NCBI GenBank assembly: GCA_030431775.1
Contig: JAUIHW010000030.1
Span: forward strand, 1-46,117
Direction of reading: 5' to 3'
Origin: Gammaproteobacteria bacterium
Lineage (GTDB): Bacteria; Pseudomonadota; Gammaproteobacteria; Pseudomonadales; JAUIET01
DNA: 46,117 nucleotides
The translations under genes and the position numbers were made by a program. The notes below the pieces were generated by a model that searched no databases, had not been told where the DNA came from, and saw only the letters and a list, made by a program, of their open reading frames with translations. Positions 16,740 to 25,412 of this stretch are shown here, one piece after another (position 1 is the first letter of the stretch; every line of letters starts with the position of its first letter).

Positions 16740-16913
16740 ATGGATCAACATGAAGTTGAGTTCCAACGTTTTCTGCAGAAATTGGAATTCAGCGACGCCG
16801 TATGGAAGCAGTTGGTCGCGCAGAAAATAATCGAGAACGACGACCAGTACCGGCGCGATCGTATCGCGCCAGACAATAACCGTTGGAGCGAGGGTTTCCA
16901 GCAGAGTAGCTAA
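16740..16913 (+). CDS. Small hypothetical protein (57 aa)
   Basis: A short frame starting MDQHEVEFQRFLQKLEFSD and ending RWSEGFQQSS. I do not recognise it. Support for coding is an AGGGGAA ribosome-binding site 5-7 nt upstream of the ATG, a good sigma-70-type promoter at 16650-16677 and a TAA stop 7 bp before the convergent pgi stop. The product is highly charged (many D, E, R, K, Q), has no signal peptide or membrane segment, and is probably a cytosolic helical protein. The C-terminal IAPDNNRWSEGF could be a conserved tail. Confidence 0.6.
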   Translation: MDQHEVEFQRFLQKLEFSDAVWKQLVAQKIIENDDQYRRDRIAPDNNRWSEGFQQSS

Positions 16914-16920
16914 TCGGCTT

Positions 16921-18504
16921 TCATTTCGTGAGCTGGTGGTCCACCCAGGCAATCAACGCCAGGGTGCCAGGGTCCAGATTCGCGGGAGGATTGCTAAAAT
17001 CTGTGCCAATTTCATTGGCCAGACGCTTACCGAGCTGCACTCCCCATTGGTCGAACGAATTAATATTCCAGACCACGCCCTGAACGAATATCTTATGTTC
17101 ATACAGGGCAACCAGTGCTCCCAACCTGCGGGGAGTCAGCTCGTCAAGCGCTACCACAATATTCGGTTTATCGCCCGGATACTCAGTATACGGTTCGCCT
17201 TCCGCTGCGGGCTGACCGGCCATAAACGCATTCGATTGGGCGAACAGGTTTGCCAGAAGAATACGGTGTTGTTGCGGATTATTCGTTTCGCGGTGAAGTG
17301 CAAATACAATTTCCAATGGTACAACCTGGGTGCCCTGGTGCAGGGATTGAAAAAATGCATGCTGCCCGTTGGAGCCATTCTGCCCCCACAGTACCGGCCC
17401 GGTTGCGTAGTCGACGGCTAAGCCATCGCGATCTATGCTTTTTCCATTACTTTCCATGTCCAGCTGCTGCAGGTACATGGGAAGCAAACTGAGCGCATCG
17501 TTGTAAGGAATCACCCCGAGAGTGTGGTACCCACAGAAATTGTTGTGCCAAATGCCTGCCAACGCCAGTAATATGGGAAGGTTTTCGGCCCATTCGGCAG
17601 AGAAAAAATGCTGGTCCATGTCGTGCGCACCGTCCAGCAATTCGCAAAAGCGCTCATAGCCCAGCGCGGCCGCTATGGGAAAGCCAATTGTGGACCACAG
17701 CGAAAACCGACCACCCACCCACTCCCAGAAACTCAATAAGTTCGCGGCGTCAATACCAAACTCCGTCGCTGCCTCCACATTACTGGTGACCGCTATACAA
17801 TGCGCCGCAATGGCTGAGTCATCTTGGTAGTGCGCCATCAACCACGCGCGAGCCAGCCGGGCATTGCACATAGTTTCCTGGGTGGTAAAGGTCTTGCTTG
17901 AGATACTGAACAGGGTTTCTTCAGGGTTCAGCCCCTGCAGAATGGTGGGCAAATGGGTTTCATCAACATTGGAGGCAAAATAGGCCTTGGGGCCACCACG
18001 GTTGTAGTCGCGCAGCGCATCACACACCATGCGCGGCCCCAGGTCCGAGCCGCCAATACCGATATTCACCACCTGGCGGATGCTTTTCCCGGTGTGGCCT
18101 CGCCATTGCCCATTCCGCACGGCTTCGCTGATCCGGGCGAGATTCGCGAGTTGTTCCTGCACTTGGCTATAGATACCCGACCCATAGTCTGCAGCGAAAT
18201 TTCCTTGCCGGTCACGCAGGGCAATGTGCAAAACTGCGCGCTGCTCGCTGCTGTTGATTTTGTCTCCGTGGCGCATCGCTTGCATCATTGACGCGAGCTT
18301 GCAGTCTTCTGCCAGTGTTAACAGTTGCTCTCGTACGGCAGCGTTGATTGCGGTTTTAGAATAATCCAGTCGAATGCCGCAGGCAGCACTGCAGAAATTA
18401 TCAGCCCGATGCGGATCTTCCCGGAACTGAGCGCTGATCGCACCGCGCTCATTGGCAAGCGCCTCAAGCTTCTGCCAACTGGGCAAATTGGTTCGAGTGC
18501 TCAC
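16921..18504 (-). CDS. pgi: Glucose-6-phosphate isomerase
   Basis: A 527-residue phosphoglucose isomerase interconverting glucose-6-phosphate and fructose-6-phosphate; E. coli Pgi has 549 residues, and this N-terminus is slightly shorter. Signatures are NIGIGGSDLGPRMV, the first family signature around GGRFSLWSTIGFPIA, ESNGKSIDRDG, and the C-terminal GVVWNINSFDQWGVQLGK. The start is a GTG at 18504 overlapping the stop of the upstream DHH gene by 4 nt (GTGA), so it is translationally coupled to it. Its product feeds fructose-6-phosphate towards UDP-GlcNAc, the precursor used by the WbpM-like enzyme upstream. Confidence 0.96.
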   Translation of the reverse strand: MSTRTNLPSWQKLEALANERGAISAQFREDPHRADNFCSAACGIRLDYSKTAINAAVREQLLTLAEDCKLASMMQAMRHGDKINSSEQRAVLHIALRDRQGNFAADYGSGIYSQVQEQLANLARISEAVRNGQWRGHTGKSIRQVVNIGIGGSDLGPRMVCDALRDYNRGGPKAYFASNVDETHLPTILQGLNPEETLFSISSKTFTTQETMCNARLARAWLMAHYQDDSAIAAHCIAVTSNVEAATEFGIDAANLLSFWEWVGGRFSLWSTIGFPIAAALGYERFCELLDGAHDMDQHFFSAEWAENLPILLALAGIWHNNFCGYHTLGVIPYNDALSLLPMYLQQLDMESNGKSIDRDGLAVDYATGPVLWGQNGSNGQHAFFQSLHQGTQVVPLEIVFALHRETNNPQQHRILLANLFAQSNAFMAGQPAAEGEPYTEYPGDKPNIVVALDELTPRRLGALVALYEHKIFVQGVVWNINSFDQWGVQLGKRLANEIGTDFSNPPANLDPGTLALIAWVDHQLTK

Positions 18505-19460
18505 GAATAGCGCGCCTCCAATGCCTGAATAAAGTCACCAAGCTGATCGGCGGGTAAGTCATTGATGCCTGCAGCGGCCTTGCGCCCGCCCCCGGTAGGA
18601 AATTGCATACACAGCTCATCGGCGCCGGTCTTATTGCTCAACGGCGCACGAACACTCACCAGGTAGTTTCCGTTTGCCTTTTCGGTCAAAACGGCGTGCG
18701 CCCGGTCGGGGTTGCCATTGGCAAGGTCATTGCTAAACACTCCGCTCACTCGACGAGCCCAGGCTTCATTCGGAAAAGTCAGCACCGCCGTATTTGCTGC
18801 TTCATGGTCAAACGGCGTGGAACGAGCGGCCTGCATGTCCTGCGTGTAACCGTCTGCAAGTTGTTCAAACACGGTGGCAGCACCGGCAACAAAGTCCAGC
18901 GGACTCGCGAATGCCTGCATGTGCTGATACAGAGCCTGAGGCGTGAAATGCAGGTCATCCAGATCAGCCCCGTACGCGTTATAGTTGATATAGGTGCCCA
19001 GATTCTCAAGCAACTCCAGTTGCTCGGCCGAAAGCCCGGTTTGCTTTGCCAGCGCCAGTGCACTTTTCTTCAAATTATCGCCAAACGCCCCGGTGATCGC
19101 CCATTCGCGAAAAGCACCTTTCAGGTAACCATTGACTAACAGACTGGTACAGGTATCTGGCTCAGTATTAATCAGCGCCGTCAGATTATGCGTTTCCGGA
19201 ATATCACCCGCGAAATGATGGTCGCAGTAAAACACCTCAGCGCCATTATCCAACAGAGCGAGTAACGCATCCCTGTTTTTGTCCATGGAGATGTCCAGGG
19301 CGGTAACCCGATCACCCGCCGTTGCTGCGACCCGCTGCAAGAGGTTTATATCACGCTTTACGCCCGTCACCAGCTCAGCGTCACGGGGGTCAGCATTACG
19401 CAATTGCAGGAGCGCACAGATACCGTCCGCATCGCCATTAAAGACATCGAAGTTGGCCAT
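18501..19460 (-). CDS. DHH family phosphoesterase
   Basis: A 319-residue DHH/DHHA1-type phosphoesterase. It has the N-terminal FNGDADGICALLQL motif (D10, D12; the usual DxDG metal site), the eponymous DHH triad D80-H81-H82 in YCDHHFAGD, and a C-terminal GGGRKAAAGI substrate-binding motif of the DHHA1 domain. Family members hydrolyse short RNA or cyclic dinucleotide products such as pApA, or polyphosphates. This one resembles a proteobacterial subgroup without an established substrate. It is translationally coupled to pgi downstream (GTGA overlap). Confidence 0.88.
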   Translation of the reverse strand: MANFDVFNGDADGICALLQLRNADPRDAELVTGVKRDINLLQRVAATAGDRVTALDISMDKNRDALLALLDNGAEVFYCDHHFAGDIPETHNLTALINTEPDTCTSLLVNGYLKGAFREWAITGAFGDNLKKSALALAKQTGLSAEQLELLENLGTYINYNAYGADLDDLHFTPQALYQHMQAFASPLDFVAGAATVFEQLADGYTQDMQAARSTPFDHEAANTAVLTFPNEAWARRVSGVFSNDLANGNPDRAHAVLTEKANGNYLVSVRAPLSNKTGADELCMQFPTGGGRKAAAGINDLPADQLGDFIQALEARYS

Positions 19461-19500
19461 ATTGATTCCTTTGATTTAACTGAAACGGATAGGTTTCTTA

Positions 19501-21516
19501 CTACTTTCTGGTGGGTACACCAGTCGGAAACAAGGGTTGTACTTTTGGATCTTCGGCCGCGACTCTGGCAACCTTGTTATTCTGCGCCATGCGCTCCCAC
19601 AGATAGTCCGCGACCGGGCCACGACTGCTAAAGCCCTGGACAAGCTCCAGTAGCACCGCACGAATACTGTCGCAGTCGCCTTGTTCACAGGCTGCTTCCA
19701 GGCTGATCAGATATTGCTGAACGACGTCATAATCCGGATATTCCTCCTCGGCCCGCATAATCATGGGATGGCCGGTGCCGGATACATTGTCGCCCAGCAG
19801 CAATTCTTCATAGAGCTTTTCACCCGGACGGAGCCCGGTTACCTTGATCTCTATTTCGCCCTGGGGATTGTTCTCATCTTTGACCTCGTAGCCCATTAAC
19901 CTGACCATTCTTCGCGCCAGATCGATGATTCGGACCGGTTCACCCATATCGAGAACAAACACATCGCCGCCCTCAGCAAATGCACCACACTGCAGGACCA
20001 GTTGCGCAGCTTCCGGAATGGTCATGAAATAGCGAATGATCTCGGCATGGGTTACGGTAACTGGTCCACCACTACTGATCTGCTGACGAAACAATGGCAC
20101 TACCGAGCCGGAAGAGCCGAGCACATTGCCAAACCTTACTGTACTGAACTGGGTGTTTCCAGGCTTTGCCGCGAGGCCTTGTAAAACGATTTCCGCAAGG
20201 CGTTTGGACGCCCCCATAATATTCGTAGGGCGAACTGCTTTGTCGGTTGATACCAGTACAAAACGCTCAACGTTGTTCTGCAATGCCGCCAGGGCCGCGT
20301 TGGCAGTGCCAAAAACATTATTGCTGACGCCCTCCGCTACATTGTACTCAACCAGAGGGACATGTTTGTGTGCAGCGGCATGGTAAACGGTCTGTACTTC
20401 AAAAGCGCTCATCACACGATGTATCAAGCGCTTGTCTTTAACCGAACCCAACAGTGGCGTCAGCCGGCACGGCGAGTGCATCGCCGCCAGACCGCTTCTT
20501 AGTTCCTGTTCAATCTGGTATAGCGCATATTCAGACGCTTCGAATAGAATCAATTCCGCGGGCTTATGGTTAATAATTTGCCGACACAATTCTGAACCGA
20601 TGGAACCACCCGCCCCCGTAACCAGCACGGTTTTATTCGCCACACAGCGGTCAATCAACTCGGGGTGAGGTGGTACAGGGTCGCGTCCTAGCAGATCCTC
20701 GATATCAATATCCTGAATCTGCGCGATTGAAGCCCGCCCCTGAATGAGGCTGGCAAAATCCGGAATGGTCTTGACGTAGACAGGTAGGCCAACCAGCCGG
20801 TTGATTACCTTACGGCGGTGTTCACGACCCGCGGAAGGCATGGCCAGTAACACCTGATTCACCTCAAACTTGCGGACGATATGCGCCAGGTTTTCCGGGG
20901 AATGAACGATAACTCCGTTGATTACCGTACCCTGCAGTTTCTGGTCATCATCAACAAAACAAATGGGATGGTACTCATCACTGTGAGTCAGCGACGTCAG
21001 CAATTGCCGACCGGATGCACCAGCACCGTAGATAATAACCTTGTCTGCCATGCTCTTGAGTTTGTGCTGGTAGTACGCCCGAATGCCCAGACGTGAGCCG
21101 CCAATCAATACGATCGCGAGCGCGAAATACAGCAACGGGGTGGAGCGCGGCAATGCTGTGTCCATGGTATAGAGACACAAAGCGAACACCAGAGTCGAGA
21201 CGCTGACCGCCTTCAGTACAGCAAGGATGGCCTGTTGCCCCATAAAGCGGATGACAGCGCGATACAAGCCGAGCCGTAAAAACAAGGCTGCACTGACGAC
21301 AATCGTTGTGGCCACCGCCAGGTAGGCCATAGGACCGATTGGAAAATCGGTTTTGCCCCACCGCAATGCAACAGATAGCCAGATGGCCAGCGGAATACAA
21401 AACAAGTCGACCATTAACATCAAGGTCTGCTTGACGTTACGCGGTAACTCAGCGGCCTTGTCTATTGGCGACAGATAATCGATGAGGCGATGGAGGATGC
21501 GTCTGAGTTTATTCAT
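19501..21516 (-). CDS. wbpM: Membrane-bound UDP-GlcNAc C6-dehydratase, WbpM/CapD type
   Basis: A 671-residue nucleotide-sugar 4,6-dehydratase. The N-terminal 140 residues hold about four membrane helices, then a CoA-binding-like Rossmann domain (VIIYGAGASGRQLL) and a second SDR-like domain with TGAGGSIGSEL. The catalytic region STDKAVRPTNIMGASK carries Met where most SDRs have Tyr, the SMK variant known for WbpM. The activity would convert UDP-GlcNAc to UDP-4-keto-6-deoxy sugar, the first step to QuiNAc or FucNAc of O-antigen. It lies in the same orientation as the WbpL- and WbpV-like genes upstream, separated from them by 118 bp, matching the end of the P. aeruginosa O-antigen cluster. Confidence 0.92.
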   Translation of the reverse strand: MNKLRRILHRLIDYLSPIDKAAELPRNVKQTLMLMVDLFCIPLAIWLSVALRWGKTDFPIGPMAYLAVATTIVVSAALFLRLGLYRAVIRFMGQQAILAVLKAVSVSTLVFALCLYTMDTALPRSTPLLYFALAIVLIGGSRLGIRAYYQHKLKSMADKVIIYGAGASGRQLLTSLTHSDEYHPICFVDDDQKLQGTVINGVIVHSPENLAHIVRKFEVNQVLLAMPSAGREHRRKVINRLVGLPVYVKTIPDFASLIQGRASIAQIQDIDIEDLLGRDPVPPHPELIDRCVANKTVLVTGAGGSIGSELCRQIINHKPAELILFEASEYALYQIEQELRSGLAAMHSPCRLTPLLGSVKDKRLIHRVMSAFEVQTVYHAAAHKHVPLVEYNVAEGVSNNVFGTANAALAALQNNVERFVLVSTDKAVRPTNIMGASKRLAEIVLQGLAAKPGNTQFSTVRFGNVLGSSGSVVPLFRQQISSGGPVTVTHAEIIRYFMTIPEAAQLVLQCGAFAEGGDVFVLDMGEPVRIIDLARRMVRLMGYEVKDENNPQGEIEIKVTGLRPGEKLYEELLLGDNVSGTGHPMIMRAEEEYPDYDVVQQYLISLEAACEQGDCDSIRAVLLELVQGFSSRGPVADYLWERMAQNNKVARVAAEDPKVQPLFPTGVPTRK

Positions 21517-21634
21517 AAAGCGATGTCAAAGCGCACTTTTCAGGTTTCCTTGTGCAGCGTGGCTGACCGTTTGATCAGGGCTTGGCAATCAATTGCACCC
21601 TGCCGGCCGCTAAAGCTCAAAAAACGAGCACGAA

Positions 21635-22624
21635 TTATATTTGGTCTTCAGTGGATAACAACAAATGCGAGCGTAAAATCGCGAAAACTAAACACATAAC
21701 ACCATAAGTCGACACCAGAATTATAGTACCGAGTGCTGGTTTTTGGGCGCTCAACCAGGCGAGGGGCAACAAAATGCCCACATTAATCACTAAAACCAAC
21801 AGCGTTACCCGTTGATGGCTCTGCCAGGCACGAGCGAGCAATTGATATACATGGGTGCGATGCGCCGAAAAAATGTTCTCGCCATTGAGCAGACGCATCA
21901 CCAGAGCGACGGCCGAATCACAAACAAATACTGCCGGCAGCAGCAGGCTAGTCTGCAAGCCTACTGCCGAGTCCTGAGCGCCCAGTCCTATCAGCGACGC
22001 AATAAGAAACCCGGCAAACAGACTGCCGGCGTCCCCCATAAACAATGTCGCCGGCGCCCAGTTCCAACACAGAAAACTGGCGCTCAGCCCCGCTAATAAC
22101 AGGCAAGGCAGCAATAACGTGTGCCCGGCGGGCAGCAACACCGCCATTGCCAGCGCGACAAAAGCCATCTCTACGCCAGCAATACCATCGATACCGTCCA
22201 TAAAATTAAAGGCATTTATAAACGCGAACAGCGCACCGGCTGTGATTACGAGCGCCCAAATAGCTGCGACATCGATTACCAAGGCTGCAGCGATACTCAC
22301 CACCAGGATGACAACCGCCCGCAATCGCCGCGACAGCTTGTAGCGGTCATCAAACCAGCCAAGAACCGCCAGCAAACAACCCAGCCCAGTGAGCCACATC
22401 GCTTCCCGCGTAACAGCAAAGAACACTGGCGAGCTCAGAGTCGTCACGGCCCACACGATGGCCAATACCAGACCCGCGCCGCCGGGTACCGGCTGCACAT
22501 GCGAACTGCGCTCATTGGGATGGTCAAACCAACGTAAGCGGATTGCTAGCCGGTGATAGGCCCACAGGCCAAGCCAGCAGGCGGTGCTTGCAAGGAGAAT
22601 AATCGCAACTTCTGTGCGGCTCAT
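21635..22624 (-). CDS. wbpL: Undecaprenyl-phosphate sugar-1-phosphate transferase, WecA/WbpL-like (GT4)
   Basis: A 329-residue integral membrane protein of the MraY/WecA superfamily, with about 10-11 membrane helices. The diagnostic motifs are FDDRYKLS (91-98), NAFNFMDGIDG (137-147), FMGDAGSLFAG and SAHRTHVYQ (HxxH-like loop). It would transfer a HexNAc-1-phosphate to undecaprenyl phosphate and so initiate O-unit synthesis. WbpL of P. aeruginosa uses FucNAc or QuiNAc. The ATG at 22624 overlaps the stop of the upstream epimerase (ATGA). The longer frame to 22741 lies inside that gene and is rejected. Confidence 0.9.
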   Translation of the reverse strand: MSRTEVAIILLASTACWLGLWAYHRLAIRLRWFDHPNERSSHVQPVPGGAGLVLAIVWAVTTLSSPVFFAVTREAMWLTGLGCLLAVLGWFDDRYKLSRRLRAVVILVVSIAAALVIDVAAIWALVITAGALFAFINAFNFMDGIDGIAGVEMAFVALAMAVLLPAGHTLLLPCLLLAGLSASFLCWNWAPATLFMGDAGSLFAGFLIASLIGLGAQDSAVGLQTSLLLPAVFVCDSAVALVMRLLNGENIFSAHRTHVYQLLARAWQSHQRVTLLVLVINVGILLPLAWLSAQKPALGTIILVSTYGVMCLVFAILRSHLLLSTEDQI

Positions 22625-23571
22625 GGCCCAGTGCCCACCGAGTTTGCCGCCGGCTGTGCCAGCATATCCGGCAAGCTGTCCAGCAGATCCTGTTGCGCCT
22701 GCCAGCCGGTATCGTACTGCAAGCGAGCCGCACTGTAGCATTCGCGCTGCAGCACTTTATGTAAGCGCTCGCTAAGAGGCTGGCGTCCATGAAAGCTTGC
22801 CGCAATCACATCAATTGGTTTAGCCAGTGCCTGCAGCCATTGGGTGGACAATCTCAAGCCCGCGCCCTGTTTACCCTGCAGGGCTCTTACTTCGCGCTGG
22901 ATTTCGGTGACCGAATAAGCTTTGCGGCTCGCGGCGATATACAGCTGATGTGACAGCTGCGGCGCTTCTATTAGCGCGTGCACTGCCCGACAAAAGTCCT
23001 GGCCACCCAACATGGTACGGGCACCGGTGGGCTCCAAAACGGGCAACCAGCCGGCCTGCGTGGCTTGCAGCAATTGCTTCAAATTTGCCAGTACCCCCGG
23101 CCCATAAACCAACGCAGGCCGCAGTATGGCCAGCCGGGTATTTGCCCAATCGAGAGCCAGCAGATTGCATTCTCCGGAACGTTTGGACCGTCCATACAAG
23201 CCATCTGGCAGACCGTCGTCTGCCTCGTCGTTCTCCAGCTTAGCCGGATTGTAAGCGGCCGCCTTGACTGAACTGATGTGCACAAAGCTCGCTACACCTG
23301 CGGTGAGGGCACATTTCGCCAAGGCTTCGGGAAACCGGGCATTAATCCGCTCATACTCAGCCTCAGAGCGTTGCCCGGGTGAACTGTGCGCAAGCCCCAG
23401 TAGATTGACCACCGCACCCGCGCCTGACATTTCTCTGATGCAGCGCTCGTTATCGAAGCTCTCTACACGCTGCTGGCACTGAATAAGCTGCAAGCCCGCG
23501 CCACTGAGATAACGGCTCAACATGCTACCGAGATACCCTCGGCCGCCGCAAATATAAATCGGCCCGGTCAC
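22621..23571 (-). CDS. NAD-dependent epimerase/dehydratase, WbpV-like 4-ketoreductase
   Basis: A 316-residue extended SDR with the Rossmann motif GGRGYLGS (9-16), HISSVKA and YGRSK (Tyr-x3-Lys). With the WbpL- and WbpM-like genes it forms the order wbpV-wbpL-wbpM. In P. aeruginosa O6, WbpV reduces the WbpM product to UDP-QuiNAc. The stop overlaps the WbpL-like start by 4 nt. Substrate assignment rests on context; UDP-FucNAc production or UDP-Glc 4-epimerisation cannot be excluded. Confidence 0.82.
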   Translation of the reverse strand: MTGPIYICGGRGYLGSMLSRYLSGAGLQLIQCQQRVESFDNERCIREMSGAGAVVNLLGLAHSSPGQRSEAEYERINARFPEALAKCALTAGVASFVHISSVKAAAYNPAKLENDEADDGLPDGLYGRSKRSGECNLLALDWANTRLAILRPALVYGPGVLANLKQLLQATQAGWLPVLEPTGARTMLGGQDFCRAVHALIEAPQLSHQLYIAASRKAYSVTEIQREVRALQGKQGAGLRLSTQWLQALAKPIDVIAASFHGRQPLSERLHKVLQRECYSAARLQYDTGWQAQQDLLDSLPDMLAQPAANSVGTGP

Positions 23572-23661
23572 CTACAACACACCACTGCTTTGTAATACTG
23601 AATAGAGGATTATTTCAGCAACGAACCCGGGGGACAATGTGCGTAGTGCCGCTATGGAACA

Positions 23662-23683
23662 GCGGGCTGCCATGGCAGCCCGC
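23662..23683. terminator. Perfect 22-bp palindrome 3' of comEA
   Basis: GCGGGCTGCCA directly followed by its reverse complement TGGCAGCCCGC. It begins 10 bp beyond the comEA stop (comEA runs on the minus strand). In comEA mRNA it would form a very stable GC-rich hairpin, but only TGTTCC follows instead of a U-run. A Rho-assisted terminator or 3'-end stabiliser is likely; a protein operator cannot be ruled out. Confidence 0.45.
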
Positions 23684-23693
23684 ATTCTGGCGA

Positions 23694-24041
23694 CTACAGC
23701 TCGATCAAACTTCTGTTTTTAGCCAGGGTCGCCTGCCCCACTCCCTCAACCGCCAGCAGATCCTCCAGTGTCTGGAAACGACCGAACTTGTCACGGTACT
23801 CGATAATGGCCTGTGCCTTGGCAGCGCCAATGCCATTCAGTTGTGCCAGCATATCAACAGACGCGGTATTGACATTGATTTTTCCATGCTGCTGCATGGA
23901 TTTGGCTGCGGCCGGTTTTTCAGCCGGGCCAGCTTGCGCCGCCAGTGGCACAATACTGACCAGACCGGACAGCAGCAGCGCTGCAGCAGCGGTTCGCAGA
24001 GGGGCATTGGCGCGTTGCGCCGACAGATTGCATAAAGTCAT
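23694..24041 (-). CDS. comEA: ComEA-like helix-hairpin-helix DNA-binding protein
   Basis: A 115-residue exported protein. An N-terminal signal peptide (about residues 1-38, ending AAQAGPA) precedes a short linker and a ComEA-type double helix-hairpin-helix domain: INVNTASVDMLAQLNGIGAAKAQAIIEYRD and FQTLEDLLAVEGVGQATLAKNR. ComEA proteins bind incoming DNA in the periplasm during natural transformation. Many short proteobacterial versions have not been tested for this. A strong AAGGAGATGAATC leader precedes the ATG. In P. aeruginosa a similar gene adjoins wbpM; here it lies on the other side of the three sugar genes. Confidence 0.9.
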   Translation of the reverse strand: MTLCNLSAQRANAPLRTAAAALLLSGLVSIVPLAAQAGPAEKPAAAKSMQQHGKINVNTASVDMLAQLNGIGAAKAQAIIEYRDKFGRFQTLEDLLAVEGVGQATLAKNRSLIEL

Positions 24042-24146
24042 GATTCATCTCCTTCGAATCCATTAGTGAATGTGCTTCCTGCACCGTTACAAAATAACAC
24101 GACCGCGCTAATTGTTTGTGCGATATTTCCGCTGTTTGTGCAATCC

Positions 24147-25349
24147 TTAAGCTATTTCTTCCTGCTTGCTGGCAGGCGTGATTCGCTCGACACTTCCCCA
24201 GCTTTTGCAGCTGGGACAACGCCAGTGGCGCTGCTGTCCACTGAACCCACACTGCCGGCACCGGAATTTATGCCGGGCAGCCAGTTCGGCGTTCAGCAGC
24301 GCGCTGATGCGCTGCACTGTATCGCGCGCCTGCCCTTCGATTTCCAGCATGTCATGTTCTAGAATTCTAGCCAGCGCCGACATTGAGGATTTTTGTGACA
24401 GCCGGCCATGCAGAAACGCCGCCGCTTCAGACGGCCCTTCAAGTCGCAATAGCTCACCGTGCACGGCCATCACCAGGGCCGATGGCGAATCGTCGCTGAG
24501 ATAGGCCCGCAGTAATTTAAGCAAACCCCGCTCGTTATCCAACTGCTGGAAAGCCTGTCGGCTTTCGTCCAGCACCTCCGCCAGGTTAGCCGGATCACGG
24601 TCAGCCAGTTTTCGAACCTCAGCAAGCGCCTTTTTCGGTTGCTCGTTTAACAACAACACACGAGCCCGCATAATGCCTACCCGAAGGCTATCGGGATCAA
24701 ATCGGCTGCCCCGTCGCAAAGCCTTGCTTGCCGCAGCATAGCGCTGCCTTGCGATCTCCAGCTCTGCCTGTTCACAGCAGAAATGGGCCGCACTTCTACC
24801 CAGTTTCTGCGCTTCACGCGGCGTTAACAAGTGCAGCAGCTCTGAGGCGTGATCAATAGCCTGAGCCCACTCCTGCTCTTGCTGGTAGATATCAATAAGC
24901 GTTCGCAGAATAGGAACTCGCTGCTGTGCCGGTTGCGCCAGCAAATCCACAAGAATCCTCTCTGCACGATCCAGCCAACCGGCTTTCATGTAATCCAGCG
25001 CCAACTCGTACTGAACGGTCTGACGCTGCTCAGGACTCAGTGTCAGGCGCGCCAGCAGATTTTGATGCACCCTGATCGCGCGTTCGGTTTCTCCGCGCCG
25101 ACGGCTCAGGCTACCGATCGCCAGATGCGTTTCAATGGTTTCGCTGTTGACTTCAAGCGAGGCAATAAAGGCGTCGATCGCCCCATCTGGCTGGTCATTC
25201 AGTAAGAAATTAAAGCCGGTAACATACTGCCGATTCAACTCACTTCCGGGGGGCTGTCGGCCTTCCTTACGCCCCGGACCATGGCGGCCCAGCAACCAGC
25301 CAATAGCGATTGCCAGAAAAATCAGGGCAAACAGTGCGAACTCAGACAT
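24147..25349 (-). CDS. lapB: Lipopolysaccharide assembly protein LapB (YciM)
   Basis: A 400-residue protein: an N-terminal membrane anchor (residues 3-20), a chain of tetratricopeptide repeats through about residue 340, and a C-terminal rubredoxin-like zinc or iron knuckle with C364, C367, C378 and C381. LapB promotes FtsH degradation of LpxC and co-ordinates LPS assembly at the inner membrane. Length and domain order match the family (E. coli 389 aa). It is downstream of lapA with a 63-bp gap, as in other gammaproteobacteria. Confidence 0.95.
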   Translation of the reverse strand: MSEFALFALIFLAIAIGWLLGRHGPGRKEGRQPPGSELNRQYVTGFNFLLNDQPDGAIDAFIASLEVNSETIETHLAIGSLSRRRGETERAIRVHQNLLARLTLSPEQRQTVQYELALDYMKAGWLDRAERILVDLLAQPAQQRVPILRTLIDIYQQEQEWAQAIDHASELLHLLTPREAQKLGRSAAHFCCEQAELEIARQRYAAASKALRRGSRFDPDSLRVGIMRARVLLLNEQPKKALAEVRKLADRDPANLAEVLDESRQAFQQLDNERGLLKLLRAYLSDDSPSALVMAVHGELLRLEGPSEAAAFLHGRLSQKSSMSALARILEHDMLEIEGQARDTVQRISALLNAELAARHKFRCRQCGFSGQQRHWRCPSCKSWGSVERITPASKQEEIA

Positions 25350-25412
25350 CCTGTCGCATGGCCTGAAATTGCTCTAGTCTACGTTGCGGTCATGGGGCGA
25401 GAATGCCGGGCT

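Noticed and set aside
21560-21600. TTGAT and ATCAA inverted half-sites upstream of wbpM as an FNR box.
   Set aside because: The half-sites are 12 bases apart instead of 4, so the spacing is wrong for FNR/Anr.
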